DNA of 64,000 bases from Williamsia serinedens (GTDB lineage Bacteria > Actinomycetota > Actinomycetes > Mycobacteriales > Mycobacteriaceae), in the NCBI RefSeq assembly GCF_024171725.1, contig NZ_JAMTCG010000004.1, forward strand, positions 248,001 to 312,000. The letters run 5' to 3'. The translations under genes and the position numbers were made by a program. Positions 46,004 to 54,260 of the stretch are shown here, in pieces (within the stretch, counting starts at the first letter, position 1; each line of letters starts with the position of its first letter). The notes under the pieces are model-generated. The model did no database searches and had not been told where the DNA came from. It saw nothing but the letters and a program-made list of their open reading frames with translations.

Positions 46004-47323
46004 ATGAGCCCGACGATGACCCGGCCGACGGGATCGCCGCGCCGGATCCGTCCGGAACGTCGGACCCGCACGGACCTGATCGTCTCCGCCGCTGTCGTGG
46101 TCGTGGTGCTCGTCGTCGCGGCGGTCGTCTGGTGGGTCGCGCCGTCGCGGCACACCGAGGTCGACTCGGCGCCGGTGCCGCTGCAGCCCGTGGGCGACGC
46201 CACCGCGGCACCCGCGACGCTGGTGCCGGGGTGGACGGCGCCCTCGCCGGTGACGCCGATGCCGGTCGTGACGGAGTCGGCTGTCGTCACCGCCGACGGC
46301 GGATCGGTCGTCGCCCACGACCCCGACGACGGGTCGATCGTGTGGAGCTACCGCCGGGACCTGCCGTTGTGCGGCGTGATCGCCGCGTTCCCGTCGGCGC
46401 CCAGGGTGGTCGCCGCGTACCGGAACAGCCGCGGATGCGGCGAGGTGACCGCTCTGCGCGCCGACGACGGGCGCCGGTCGTCGAGCCGCAGCAGCGATGC
46501 CGACGACCGGATCTTGTTGCAGACCGCGTCGGACTACGTCGTCGCGCAGGGCGACAGCCGCCTCGAGTCGTGGGGGTCCTCGCTGGTCCGCGGCGTCGAG
46601 TACGGACGCGTCTCCGCCCCGGTGCAGCCGAACACGCAACCCCGGTCCGGGTGTCGCCTGCAGTCGAGCGCGACCGGCGCCGACGACATCGCCGTCGTCG
46701 AGCAGTGCCCGGACGAGAACGGCTACCGCCTCACCGTGATCGCGGCGTCGCAGGACAAGGACGGCAAGGTCACCCAGCTCGGGTCGCGTCTCATCACCGA
46801 CGGCTTGGCCGGACCCGTCCCGCGGGTGGTGGCGGTGTCGTCGGGGGCGGTCGCGGTGTACCGCGGTGGCTCCCCCGCCGCCTCGTCCACCGGCGCGTCG
46901 GCGGCCCTCGGCCCGCAGATCCGCGTCTACGGCACCGACGCCGCCCTGCGCAGCACCCACGAGGTCCTCGGCGCGAGCGACATCCCGCCCGGCTCGGTCC
47001 CGGTGCGTTCGACGAGCGGCGACGGCCAGACCGCGCTGACCGTGTTCACCGGCAGTGCCACCGTCGTCCTCGACCCGACGGCCCTCACGCCGCGCTACCA
47101 GATCCCCGGCACGCTGGGCCCCGCCGTGCTCATGGGCGCCGACCTGATCGTGCCGGGCCCGTCCGGGATCACCGTCGTCGACCCGGCCACCGGGGCGCAA
47201 CGACGGACCATCGCGGTGGCGCGGCCGGGGTACACCGGCGGCACGGTCGGCCTGGCACCGATCGGCACCGACATCGCCGTCCAGTACGACGGGGGCGTCC
47301 ACCTGCTCCGCGGTACCGCCTGA
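46004..47323 (+). CDS. Membrane-anchored beta-propeller (PQQ-like) protein, Rv3212-like
   Basis: The 439-residue protein has a short basic N-terminus, one membrane helix (about residues 26-47) and an outer domain of repeated beta-strand units (VVAHDPDDGSIVWSYRR and VVDPATGAQRRTIAV are typical PQQ-propeller blades). Six cysteines lie in the domain. It corresponds to Rv3212. A role in the envelope or in binding a partner is inferred; none is known. It starts 48 bp after the helicase gene and may share its transcript. An in-frame ATG at 46016 is an alternative start. Confidence 0.87.
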   Translation: MSPTMTRPTGSPRRIRPERRTRTDLIVSAAVVVVVLVVAAVVWWVAPSRHTEVDSAPVPLQPVGDATAAPATLVPGWTAPSPVTPMPVVTESAVVTADGGSVVAHDPDDGSIVWSYRRDLPLCGVIAAFPSAPRVVAAYRNSRGCGEVTALRADDGRRSSSRSSDADDRILLQTASDYVVAQGDSRLESWGSSLVRGVEYGRVSAPVQPNTQPRSGCRLQSSATGADDIAVVEQCPDENGYRLTVIAASQDKDGKVTQLGSRLITDGLAGPVPRVVAVSSGAVAVYRGGSPAASSTGASAALGPQIRVYGTDAALRSTHEVLGASDIPPGSVPVRSTSGDGQTALTVFTGSATVVLDPTALTPRYQIPGTLGPAVLMGADLIVPGPSGITVVDPATGAQRRTIAVARPGYTGGTVGLAPIGTDIAVQYDGGVHLLRGTA

Positions 47324-47333
47324 CGCGGTCGGG

Positions 47334-48128
47334 TCAGACGGCCGCCTCGATCGTCGTCAACGGTTTGCCGCCGTCCCAGTGGTCCCAGAGGTTCTGCGCG
47401 AGTTCGCGATACGCCTCGGACCCCTTGTGCTTGCGGCCCGTCATGACGCTCGTGCCCGACGCGGACGCCTCCGCGAAGCGGACCGTCCGGGGGATCGGCG
47501 GGTGCAGCACCGGAAGGTCGTAGCGGTCGGACACGTCGGCGAGGACGTCGCGGCTGTGGGTGGTGCGCGAATCGTAGAGCGTGGGGACCACGCCGAGCAG
47601 CGTGAGGTCCGGGTTGGTGATCTGCTGGATCTCGGTGACCGTCCGCAGGAGCTGCCCGACGCCGCGATGCGCGAGGGTCTCGCACTGCAGCGGGACCACC
47701 ACCTCCGAGGCGGCGGTGAGGCCGTTGAGTGTGAGGACCCCGAGCGACGGCGGGCAGTCGACGAGGATCACGTCGTAGTCCTGTGCCACCTGAGCCAGCG
47801 CACGCTTGAGCGCGTACTCACGCCCCGGGCGCATCAGCAGCAACGCCTCGGCACCGGCGAGGTCGATCGTGGCGGGCAACAGCGTCATGCCGTCCTCCGT
47901 CGACAGCAGCGCGTCGACGATCTCCACCTCACCGAGCAGCACCTCGTGCACCGACACCTCGAGCTGGTCGGGATCGTGACCGAGGGAGAACGTCAGCGAG
48001 CCCTGCGGGTCGAGGTCCACGACGAGGACCGACAGGTCCATCCCCGACAGCGCGGCACCGACGGACGCGACGGTGGTCGTCTTCGCGACCCCACCCTTCT
48101 GGTTCGCGACGGCCAGCGTGCGGCTCAT
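47334..48128 (-). CDS. ParA/MinD family ATPase (Rv3213c-like)
   Basis: The 264-residue protein has the deviant Walker A KGGVAKTTT at about residues 11-19, VVDLDPQGSLTF as switch I region and VDCPPSLG as Walker B. ParA-type ATPases organise DNA or protein cargo on nucleoid or membrane. No parB partner is adjacent, so it is an orphan ParA, as for Rv3213c. ATG 48128 was chosen because it puts Walker A at the usual distance from the N-terminus; longer frames to 48272 have no ribosome site. It converges with the propeller gene. Confidence 0.93.
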   Translation of the reverse strand: MSRTLAVANQKGGVAKTTTVASVGAALSGMDLSVLVVDLDPQGSLTFSLGHDPDQLEVSVHEVLLGEVEIVDALLSTEDGMTLLPATIDLAGAEALLLMRPGREYALKRALAQVAQDYDVILVDCPPSLGVLTLNGLTAASEVVVPLQCETLAHRGVGQLLRTVTEIQQITNPDLTLLGVVPTLYDSRTTHSRDVLADVSDRYDLPVLHPPIPRTVRFAEASASGTSVMTGRKHKGSEAYRELAQNLWDHWDGGKPLTTIEAAV

Positions 48129-48256
48129 CGGCGATCGGCGTTCGCGGGGACGGTCATCGGGCGGCTCCCTCTCCAGCACAGACGTCGGCGGGCCGCGGGT
48201 CGCTCTGCGGGCACCGTGCCTGTCGAGGATAGGCGGCGGGGTGCCACGATGGGCGC

Positions 48257-48937
48257 ATGGTCGAGACGACACGGCCGGACGCCTCCGGATCCGCCGGCGA
48301 GGACGTCGCCACCCACCGACTGGTCGTCGTCCGCCACGGCGAGACGGAGTGGTCGAAGACGGGGCGGCACACCGGCACCACCGACATCGATCTCACCGAC
48401 CTCGGGGTCGACCAGGCGCGGTCGCTGACCGGGCCGGTCGAGGAGTTGTCGTTGGTGTCGCCGTGGGTGATCAGCTCACCGCGGGTCCGGGCGCAGCGCA
48501 CCGCCGAGCTGGCGGGTCTGCGCGTCGACGCCGTCGACGAGTCGGTCACCGAGTGGGACTACGGCGAGTACGAGGGGCGGACGAGCCCCGACATCCACCG
48601 CGACGACCCCGGCTGGACGGTGTTCGCCGACGGCGGTCCCGGGGGCGAGTCCCCCGAGGACATGACGCGTCGGGTCGACGGGGTTATCGCGGCGATCCGT
48701 CCCCGGTTGGACACCGGCGACGTCGTCGTCGTGACGCACGGGCACTTCTCGCGCAGCCTGCTCGCGCGGTGGGTGGGTGCGCCGATCGGTCTGGGTCAGC
48801 ACCTGACGATGCTGCCCGCGTCGATCGCGGTGCTCGGTTTCGACGGCCGGTCGCAGAACCTCACGGCGCTCGGGATCACCGGCTACCGCAGCGCGGACTA
48901 CGTCGATGCAGGACGGCCGAGCCGTCGGATGGGCTGA
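48257..48937 (+). CDS. Histidine phosphatase superfamily protein (phosphoglycerate mutase-like, Rv3214 type)
   Basis: The 226-residue enzyme has the catalytic RHGET motif (about residues 26-30) and the second histidine in VVTHGHFSR, with VISSPRVRAQRTAE between. It corresponds to M. tuberculosis Gpm2 (Rv3214), which acts as a broad phosphatase rather than a mutase in published work. The substrate here is unknown. The C-terminal residues RPSRRMG and the stop codon lie inside the first unit of a 25-bp tandem repeat, so the repeat seems to have supplied the present gene end. Confidence 0.9.
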   Translation: MVETTRPDASGSAGEDVATHRLVVVRHGETEWSKTGRHTGTTDIDLTDLGVDQARSLTGPVEELSLVSPWVISSPRVRAQRTAELAGLRVDAVDESVTEWDYGEYEGRTSPDIHRDDPGWTVFADGGPGGESPEDMTRRVDGVIAAIRPRLDTGDVVVVTHGHFSRSLLARWVGAPIGLGQHLTMLPASIAVLGFDGRSQNLTALGITGYRSADYVDAGRPSRRMG

Positions 48938-48988
48938 GTGGCCGAGCTGTCGGATGGGGTGACCGGCCGAGCCGTCGGATGGGGTGAC
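48914..48988. repeat. 25-bp tandem repeat, three copies plus a partial, overlapping a gene end
   Basis: Units start at 48914, 48939 and 48964 with an exact 25-bp period and core GGCCGAGCCGTCGGATGGG; a partial copy follows to about 49000. The TGA of the phosphatase gene (48935-48937) is inside unit one and the array ends at the stop of the next, convergent gene. Confidence 0.88.
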
Positions 48989-48999
48989 CGGCCGGGTGG

Positions 49000-49452
49000 T
49001 CAGTCGTCGGCGTCGGGGGCGGCCCCACCCGACAGCCACCGCACCGATTTCGGCGAGAACAGCAGCCCGAGCACGATCACGACGACCACCAGCAGCGGGG
49101 CGCCGAACCACGGTTGCCCGCTGTCGGTGAGCAGCGCGAACGCGACGGGGATGAGCAGGATCTGCGCGACCACGGCGATCGCGCGGCCCCACCGGCGGCC
49201 GCGGACGAGCGCGACACCGCCGGTGATCACGCCGGCGCCGAGGATCGCGAACCACGCCGCGGTGCCGTAGGAGTTGATGAAGTTCGCGTGCTCGGCGCCG
49301 ACGAGTTCCCGGACGACGAACACGACGGCGAGGGCGATCCCGACCGCACCCTCGAGTGCGACGAGGAGTCCCGCGCGACGCACGGCGGTCGGCGGCGGGT
49401 CGAGCCGTCGGGTGTCCTGCGGGTCCGGGCCCGACGGATCGGTCGATGTCAC
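49000..49452 (-). CDS. Small membrane protein with four predicted helices (Rv3217c-like)
   Basis: The 150-residue protein has a short proline-rich cytoplasmic N-terminus and about four membrane helices (near residues 27-47, 60-80, 90-108 and 117-133). It corresponds by position to Rv3217c, a conserved membrane protein of unknown function. ATG 49452 is the only good start. Its stop lies at the end of the 25-bp repeat array. Confidence 0.85.
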   Translation of the reverse strand: MTSTDPSGPDPQDTRRLDPPPTAVRRAGLLVALEGAVGIALAVVFVVRELVGAEHANFINSYGTAAWFAILGAGVITGGVALVRGRRWGRAIAVVAQILLIPVAFALLTDSGQPWFGAPLLVVVVIVLGLLFSPKSVRWLSGGAAPDADD

Positions 49453-49539
49453 CCCGCCAGCCTAGTTCGGGCCGGGAGAGCGCCCGGCCCTCGACGCCGG
49501 TCGTTGACGCGTCGGGTGCGGTGTGTCAGCGTCCGTCGT

Positions 49540-50368
49540 GTGACCCGGACGATGGCGGCGGTCCGTGCGATGGCGCCGATGGTGTCCGACCTGCGGTCGG
49601 TGTCGACGATGGTGGCGCCCGTCCGAGGGGTGCCTCAGCTCGCCGAACCCGACCTCCCCTGGACCGAGGTCGCCGACGTCGACCTCGGCACACGGGGCCG
49701 GTTGCGGGTCCGCCACACGCCGGGTCTGCACGAGGCCGGTGTGCCGCCCGTCGTGCTGCTGCACGGGGTGACCCTCACCGCCGACCTGAACTTCTTCGCC
49801 CTGGCCGACGTGGTGGGTGCGCGGCGTCCGGCGATCGTGTTCGACCTGCCGAACCACGGCGCGGGGATCCGCGTGCGCCGCTTCGCGTTCACCGATCTCG
49901 CCGACGACGTCGTGGCCGTCCTCGACCGTCTCGGCGTCCCCCGCGCGGTGCTGCTCGGGTACTCGCTCGGCGGGATCACGGCGATGGTGACGGCCGACCG
50001 TCACCCCTCGCGGGTCGCGGGGATCGTCGTGCAGGCCGCGGCGATGCGCTACGGCGACGGTGACCGGGCGTCCGCAGCCGGCGACGGTGTTCGCGGCCGT
50101 CGGGCGCACCGACCACCGGCACCTGCGCCCGCAGGCGCCGAGTGTCGTGACGCTGATGCGGTCGGATCGGGTGTGTCCGCCGCGCCTGCAACGCGAGGCC
50201 GCCGAGCTGCTCGGAGCGCGTCTCGTCGAGACCGAGGCCGACCACGACCTGCCCGTCGCCGACCCCGCGCGCTATGCCCATCTCACGGCGCGCGCACTCG
50301 ACCTGCTGGACGAGCTGATGGACGGCCCACGCGACCGGCACGACGGGCGGGGCCCGACCCGGGGGTGA
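49540..50368 (+). pseudogene. Alpha/beta hydrolase, disrupted by frameshift and internal deletion
   Basis: The N-terminal part reads from GTG 49540 (or ATG 49552) to about 50060: VVLLHGVTL as oxyanion region, and GYSLGGITAM as nucleophile elbow. After VVQAAAMRYGDGD it loses similarity. The C-terminal part continues in the next frame from about 50084: APSVVTLMRSDRVCPPR and the catalytic histidine segment ADHDLPVAD, ending at 50368. Compared with normal hydrolases (about 280-300 residues) the cap region of about 80-100 residues is missing between them. The gene is probably not functional, unless the shift is a sequencing error combined with a real deletion. Confidence 0.8.
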
Positions 50369-50387
50369 CCCTCTAGGCTCGGACATC

Positions 50388-51356
50388 GTGCGTGCCCTCC
50401 TGATCGTCAACCCGTTCGCGACGTCGACGACCGACGCAGGGCGGGACGCGCTGGCGCACACCCTGTCCGCGCGGTGCGATCTGACCGTCGAACTGACCAC
50501 CCACCGCGGCCACGCGGGCGAGATCGCCGCCGGTGCCGGCGCGCGCGGTTTCGAGGTCGTCATCGTGCACGGTGGAGACGGGACGGTGAACGAGGTCGTC
50601 AACGGGCTCATCACACCCCCCGGCGCACCGGTGGAATCGGGTCCGGTGCCGGCGCTGGCGGTGGTGCCGGGCGGCAGCGCGAACGTGTTCGCGCGCTCGC
50701 TCGGGGTCCTCGCCGAGCCCCTGCAGGCGACCGGGCAGCTCGTCACGCTGCTGTCTGTGGGCTCACGCCGGCGGATCAGCCTGGGCCACGTCGACGGTCG
50801 GTGGTTCCTGTTCAACGCCGGCCTCGGCGTCGACGCCGAGGTCGTGCACTCCATCGAGGACCAGCGCCGCGCGGGCAAGGCCGCCAGCGACGCCCGCTAC
50901 ATCGCGACCACGGTCTCGCACTTCCTGCGCGGCTCCCGACGGTCCCCGACGCTGACGGTCACCGTGCCCGCACCCGACGGAGGCGGTCGCGTCGTCGACG
51001 GCGTCCACTTCGCGTTCGTCAGCAACGCCAACCCGTGGACGTACATCGGTGAGCGGCCGGTCTGGACCAATCCCGACACCGGCTACGCGACGGGACTCGG
51101 CCTGTTCGCGGTGCGGTCCATGCGGGTGCTGCGCATCCTCCCCCTGGCGGCACAGCTGCTGCTGGGGATCGCGCCCCACGTCGGTCATCTGGTCCGCGAC
51201 GACGACGTCGCGCGGGTGCGCATCGACGCGTCGGTGCCCACGGATCTGCAGATGGACGGCGACTACATCGGCGAACGGACGGCCGTGGAGTTCGGTTGCG
51301 TGCAGGACCGGATCGAGGTCGTGGCGCCTCCGGTCGGCGCCGGGCCACGCCACTGA
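50388..51356 (+). CDS. Diacylglycerol/lipid kinase family protein (Rv3218-like)
   Basis: The 322-residue protein has the DAGK catalytic signature, with NPFATSTT at the N-terminus, GGDGTVNEV (residues 62-70) and VPGGSANVFARSLG as nucleotide and substrate loops. It phosphorylates a lipid alcohol, possibly diacylglycerol or a related lipid, at the membrane surface. It corresponds to Rv3218. TAGGCT (50374-50379) lies eight bases before the GTG start, so the message may be leaderless. It follows the broken hydrolase by 19 bp and precedes whiB1 in the same direction. Confidence 0.9.
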   Translation: MRALLIVNPFATSTTDAGRDALAHTLSARCDLTVELTTHRGHAGEIAAGAGARGFEVVIVHGGDGTVNEVVNGLITPPGAPVESGPVPALAVVPGGSANVFARSLGVLAEPLQATGQLVTLLSVGSRRRISLGHVDGRWFLFNAGLGVDAEVVHSIEDQRRAGKAASDARYIATTVSHFLRGSRRSPTLTVTVPAPDGGGRVVDGVHFAFVSNANPWTYIGERPVWTNPDTGYATGLGLFAVRSMRVLRILPLAAQLLLGIAPHVGHLVRDDDVARVRIDASVPTDLQMDGDYIGERTAVEFGCVQDRIEVVAPPVGAGPRH

Positions 51357-51506
51357 GGGCGTGACAGGGATCACTGGCCTGATCAGGAAAATCTCGGCAC
51401 AGCTCTGTCGAAGGTAGTACAACGGTTCGAGGACACGACGGGTACCCCCTTCGAGTCAGTGACCTTGCCCACTGGTAGGGGCGAGACCATTGACTTGATC
51501 GTGATT

Positions 51507-51522
51507 CGTGAAAGCATTCACA
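51507..51522 (+). promoter_or_regulatory. CRP-family binding site upstream of whiB1
   Basis: CGTGA-N6-TCACA matches the CRP consensus TGTGA-N6-TCACA except for one base. It lies about 90 bases before the whiB1 ATG, next to a TTGACT hexamer (51490-51495). The whiB1 promoter of M. tuberculosis is known to bind the cAMP receptor protein Rv3676, so the site is likely conserved. Confidence 0.65.
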
Positions 51523-51610
51523 AGCAACAGTGCGGAAACATTCAGTACGCACACGTGAACGAGACATGACATACGGCGCGCGTGTGGAACGCGCATGCGA
51601 AGGAGCAGGA

Positions 51611-51865
51611 ATGGACTGGCGGCACAAGGCGATCTGTCGTGACGAGGATCCGGAGCTGTTCTTCCCCGTGGGGACCAGCGGCCCGGCCATCGCGCAGATC
51701 GCCGACGCGAAGCTCGTCTGCAACCGCTGTCCCGTGACCGCCGAGTGCCTTTCGTGGGCGCTCGAGTCCGGTCAGGACGCGGGTGTGTGGGGCGGCATGA
51801 GCGAGGACGAGCGTCGCGCGCTGAAGCGCCGCAACGCACGCACGCGGAGCCGCAGCACCGTCTGA
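51611..51865 (+). CDS. whiB1: WhiB1, iron-sulfur nitric-oxide-responsive transcription factor
   Basis: The 84-residue protein has Cys9, Cys37, Cys40 and Cys46 at the spacing of M. tuberculosis WhiB1, the turn GVWGGM and a basic C-terminal tail. The [4Fe-4S] form reacts with nitric oxide and then binds DNA; the protein interacts with the principal sigma factor and is essential in mycobacteria. ATG 51611 was chosen on Cys9 spacing and the GGAGCAGGA upstream; longer frames from 51530 are unlikely. A CRP-like site lies upstream and a strong hairpin follows. Confidence 0.97.
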   Translation: MDWRHKAICRDEDPELFFPVGTSGPAIAQIADAKLVCNRCPVTAECLSWALESGQDAGVWGGMSEDERRALKRRNARTRSRSTV

Positions 51866-51880
51866 TCTCGCAGACCACCA

Positions 51881-51913
51881 CGACGAGCCCGGCGGTTCCC
51901 GCCGGGCTCGTCG
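51881..51913. terminator. Perfect 15-bp hairpin after whiB1
   Basis: CGACGAGCCCGGCGG pairs perfectly with its complement around a TTC loop. It lies 15 bases after the whiB1 stop and 19 before the convergent pdtaS stop, so it can serve both strands. No T tract follows. Confidence 0.8.
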
Positions 51914-51932
51914 CATGTCCGGGGTCGGGTGG

Positions 51933-53423
51933 TCAGCGCAGCGGGACGGTCAGGACCGCCTGCGTGCCGCCCTCGGGGCGCGTGGAGAGTTCGAGCGTGC
52001 CGCCGAGTTCGATCCGCACCAGGGTGTGCACGATCTGGAGACCGAGCCGTTCGGCCGCACGCAGGTCGAAACCCTCGGGCAGCCCGACGCCGTCGTCACG
52101 CACCGCGACCACGAGTCGCCGGGTGTTCCGGTCGGCGTCGATGACCACCTCGCCTTCGTCGCCGTCGGCGAATCCGTGTTCGACGGCGTTCTGGATGAGC
52201 TCGGTCAGCACCATCACCATCGGCATGGCCAGGTCCGACGGGAGCACGCCGAGCCTGCCCGCCCGTCGCACCACGGCCTGACCGTCGCCGGCCGCGACGT
52301 CGGCGAGCACCGGCACCAACTGGTCGACGACGACGTCGAGGTCGACAGCCTCGTCGACCGACCCCGACAGCAGCTCGTGCACCAGCGCGATCGCCGCGAC
52401 GCGCCGCACCGCCTCGTTCAACGCACCCCGCGCCTCGGGGTTGTCGGTGCGGCGGGCCTGCAGCCGCAGCAGCGCCGACACGCTCTGCAGGTTGTTCTTC
52501 ACCCGGTGGTGGATCTCGCGGATCGTCGCGTCCTTGCTGATCAACGCGCGGTCGCGCCGCTTGAGCTCGGTGACGTCGCGCAGCAGCACCGCCGCCCCCG
52601 CGGGGCGCCCCTCGGGGTGCAGCGGCACCGCACGCAGCAGGACGGTCGCGCGACGGGCGTCGGCCTCGGTCCGCATCCCCGACCGCCCCGCGACGGCGTC
52701 GGTGATCATCCCGACGACCTCCTCGGCCTCGAAGCGGTCGGTGAGCAGCTCCGACATCACGTCGACGAGCCGGTTGCCGGTCAGGTCGGCGGTCCACCCC
52801 ATGCGATGCACCGCCGAGAGCGCGTTCGGGCTGGCGAACGCCACGACACCGTGGGTGTCGATGCGGATGAACCCGTCCCCGGCGCGCGGCGTCGACAGTC
52901 CGCGCGGATTGCCCTCGTTCTGCGGGAACGTGCCGTCGGCCAGCATCTGCGACAGGTCGTCGGCGCAGTCGCGGTAGGACATCTCCAGCGACGACGGCAG
53001 CCGCAGCTGCGCGAGGTTCGCGGTGCGCGTGACGACGGCGACGACCTCCCCGTCGAAGGTCACCGGGACCGCCTCCCGCTGCACCTGGATGGGTCCCGAC
53101 TCGCGCCGGACCTCGAGCTCGAGCACGGTCGGCTCGGGTCCGCGCACGATCCGGCGTGCGGGGATCGCCTCGGCCACGAGCGGGTCGTCCGCAGGCGACG
53201 TCGAGCGGCCCACCTGGTCGACCGGGTAGACCGTCGACGCCGTGTTCGGGCGGCACTGGGCCACGCAGATCAGGCCGTCGTCGGCGGCGTCGACGACCAT
53301 CAGCAGGTCGGCGAACGAGAGGTCGGCGAGCAGCTGCCACTCGGCGACGACCCGCTGCAGGTGACCGGCGACGGCCCCGGAGAGATCGGTGTGCTCGGCG
53401 AGCAGATCGGTCAGCGTCGACAT
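51933..53423 (-). CDS. pdtaS: PdtaS, cytosolic sensor histidine kinase
   Basis: The 496-residue kinase has a GAF-like domain (about residues 1-145), a PAS-like domain (about 180-285), the HisKA_2 region with EIHHRVKNNLQ (phosphoaccepting His about 305) and an HATPase domain with ELIQNAVEHGF and DDGVGLPEG. There is no membrane segment. In M. tuberculosis (Rv3220c) it signals to the RNA-binding antiterminator PdtaR, encoded elsewhere. The ATG at 53423 lies 19 bp after the biotinyl protein stop, so both may be transcribed together. It faces whiB1 across a hairpin. Confidence 0.95.
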   Translation of the reverse strand: MSTLTDLLAEHTDLSGAVAGHLQRVVAEWQLLADLSFADLLMVVDAADDGLICVAQCRPNTASTVYPVDQVGRSTSPADDPLVAEAIPARRIVRGPEPTVLELEVRRESGPIQVQREAVPVTFDGEVVAVVTRTANLAQLRLPSSLEMSYRDCADDLSQMLADGTFPQNEGNPRGLSTPRAGDGFIRIDTHGVVAFASPNALSAVHRMGWTADLTGNRLVDVMSELLTDRFEAEEVVGMITDAVAGRSGMRTEADARRATVLLRAVPLHPEGRPAGAAVLLRDVTELKRRDRALISKDATIREIHHRVKNNLQSVSALLRLQARRTDNPEARGALNEAVRRVAAIALVHELLSGSVDEAVDLDVVVDQLVPVLADVAAGDGQAVVRRAGRLGVLPSDLAMPMVMVLTELIQNAVEHGFADGDEGEVVIDADRNTRRLVVAVRDDGVGLPEGFDLRAAERLGLQIVHTLVRIELGGTLELSTRPEGGTQAVLTVPLR

Positions 53424-53442
53424 GCTCTGTCGGCCGACGAGG

Positions 53443-53658
53443 TCAGTCGATGGTGGCGATGACGTCGCCGGCCTGGATGACGTCGCCGACCGCGACCTTC
53501 ACCTCGCCGACGGTGCCCGCCTCCTCGGCGAGGACGGGGATCTCCATCTTCATCGACTCCAGCAGGACGATGGTGTCGCCGGGCGCGATCTCCTGCCCCG
53601 GGGACACGACCACCTCGAGGACGCTCGCCACGATCTCGGCCACCACTGGTTCTGCCAC
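53443..53658 (-). CDS. Biotinyl carrier protein (TB7.3-like)
   Basis: The 71-residue protein is a biotinyl domain with the biotin lysine in ESMKMEIPV (Lys37). The GTG at 53658 was chosen because GGAGG lies six bases upstream and because it gives the same length and start (MAEPVVAEIVASVLEVVV) as TB7.3 (Rv3221c); the ATG at 53664 is directly against the ribosome site and too close. It would be biotinylated in the cytosol and carry CO2 for a carboxylase whose other parts are not in the window. It precedes pdtaS on the same strand. Confidence 0.92.
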   Translation of the reverse strand: MAEPVVAEIVASVLEVVVSPGQEIAPGDTIVLLESMKMEIPVLAEEAGTVGEVKVAVGDVIQAGDVIATID

Positions 53659-53791
53659 AGCCATCCTCCACACCGATGCCGCGACGTCACGGGGTCGCCG
53701 CGACGTCGACTGTCGGGAGACAACCTATCGCGACGGATTGGGATGCGGTGCGCAGGTCGTGGGAGAATGGCCCGCGACGAAGGGAGTCCCC

Positions 53792-53866
53792 ATGGGCAAG
53801 CGAGGACGCAAGAAGCGCAGTCGCAAGAAGAACGCCGCGAACCACGGCAAGCGCCCCAACGCCTGA
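53792..53866 (+). CDS. Ribosomal protein bL37, 24 residues
   Basis: This tiny ORF encodes MGKRGRKKRSRKKNAANHGK plus four residues. Its basic, lysine/arginine-rich sequence matches the actinobacterial large-subunit protein bL37, first seen in mycobacterial ribosome structures. The ATG has AAGGGAG upstream. It sits between the biotinyl protein gene and the rshA-sigH pair, as I recall for mycobacteria. It is followed directly by a strong hairpin. It is too short for most gene finders. Confidence 0.92.
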   Translation: MGKRGRKKRSRKKNAANHGKRPNA

Positions 53867-53880
53867 CGTGCGGAGCGCAG

Positions 53881-53922
53881 ACGACGAGGGCCGGACCTGA
53901 TCACAGGTCCGGCCCTCGTCGT
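53881..53922. terminator. Perfect 19-bp hairpin after bL37
   Basis: Arms 53881-53899 and 53904-53922 are fully complementary around an ATCA loop. The hairpin lies between the convergent bL37 and rshA stops and probably terminates both. Confidence 0.85.
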
Positions 53923-53933
53923 GCAGGGGTTGT

Positions 53934-54260
53934 TCAGCCTTCGGTGGCGCGGGTGATAACGGTCTTGCGGATCTCCGTGGTCAGCCGGTCACGCAGGGAG
54001 TCCGGTGCCCTGTCGCCACCGCACTTGCGGTTCACCAGGTTCTTCAACTGCGACTCGATCCCGTAGTGCGCGAGGCAACTCGAGCACTCGTCGATGTGCG
54101 ACTGCAGACGCTCACGGACGTCCTCGTCGCACTCGTTGTCCAGCAGGAGCCAGACGTCGGCGATGACGGCCGAGCAGTCGAGTTGCTCGAACTCGGCGTC
54201 CTCGGCCGCGGACATCGCGGTCGCGTCGACCTGTGTCGGATCGGTGTGCTCGGCGGTCAT
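53934..54260 (-). CDS. rshA: RshA, zinc-binding anti-sigma factor of SigH
   Basis: The 108-residue protein has the ZAS motif HIDECSSC (His55, Cys59, Cys62), plus Cys29 and Cys44 as possible partners. Such proteins hold SigH-type sigma factors in reduced conditions and release them when disulfides form. The ATG overlaps the sigH stop as ATGA (54257-54260), so both are produced together. It corresponds to Rv3221A. It has no signal or membrane helix and is cytosolic. Confidence 0.95.
   Translation of the reverse strand: MTAEHTDPTQVDATAMSAAEDAEFEQLDCSAVIADVWLLLDNECDEDVRERLQSHIDECSSCLAHYGIESQLKNLVNRKCGGDRAPDSLRDRLTTEIRKTVITRATEG

Noticed and set aside
51530-51610. Longer WhiB1 start at 51530
   Set aside because: It would move Cys9 to position 36 and lacks a ribosome site; ATG 51611 has one.
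53664-53673. ATG 53664 or GTG 53673 as start of the biotinyl protein
   Set aside because: The ribosome site abuts ATG 53664; GTG 53658 has the right spacing and yields the family length.
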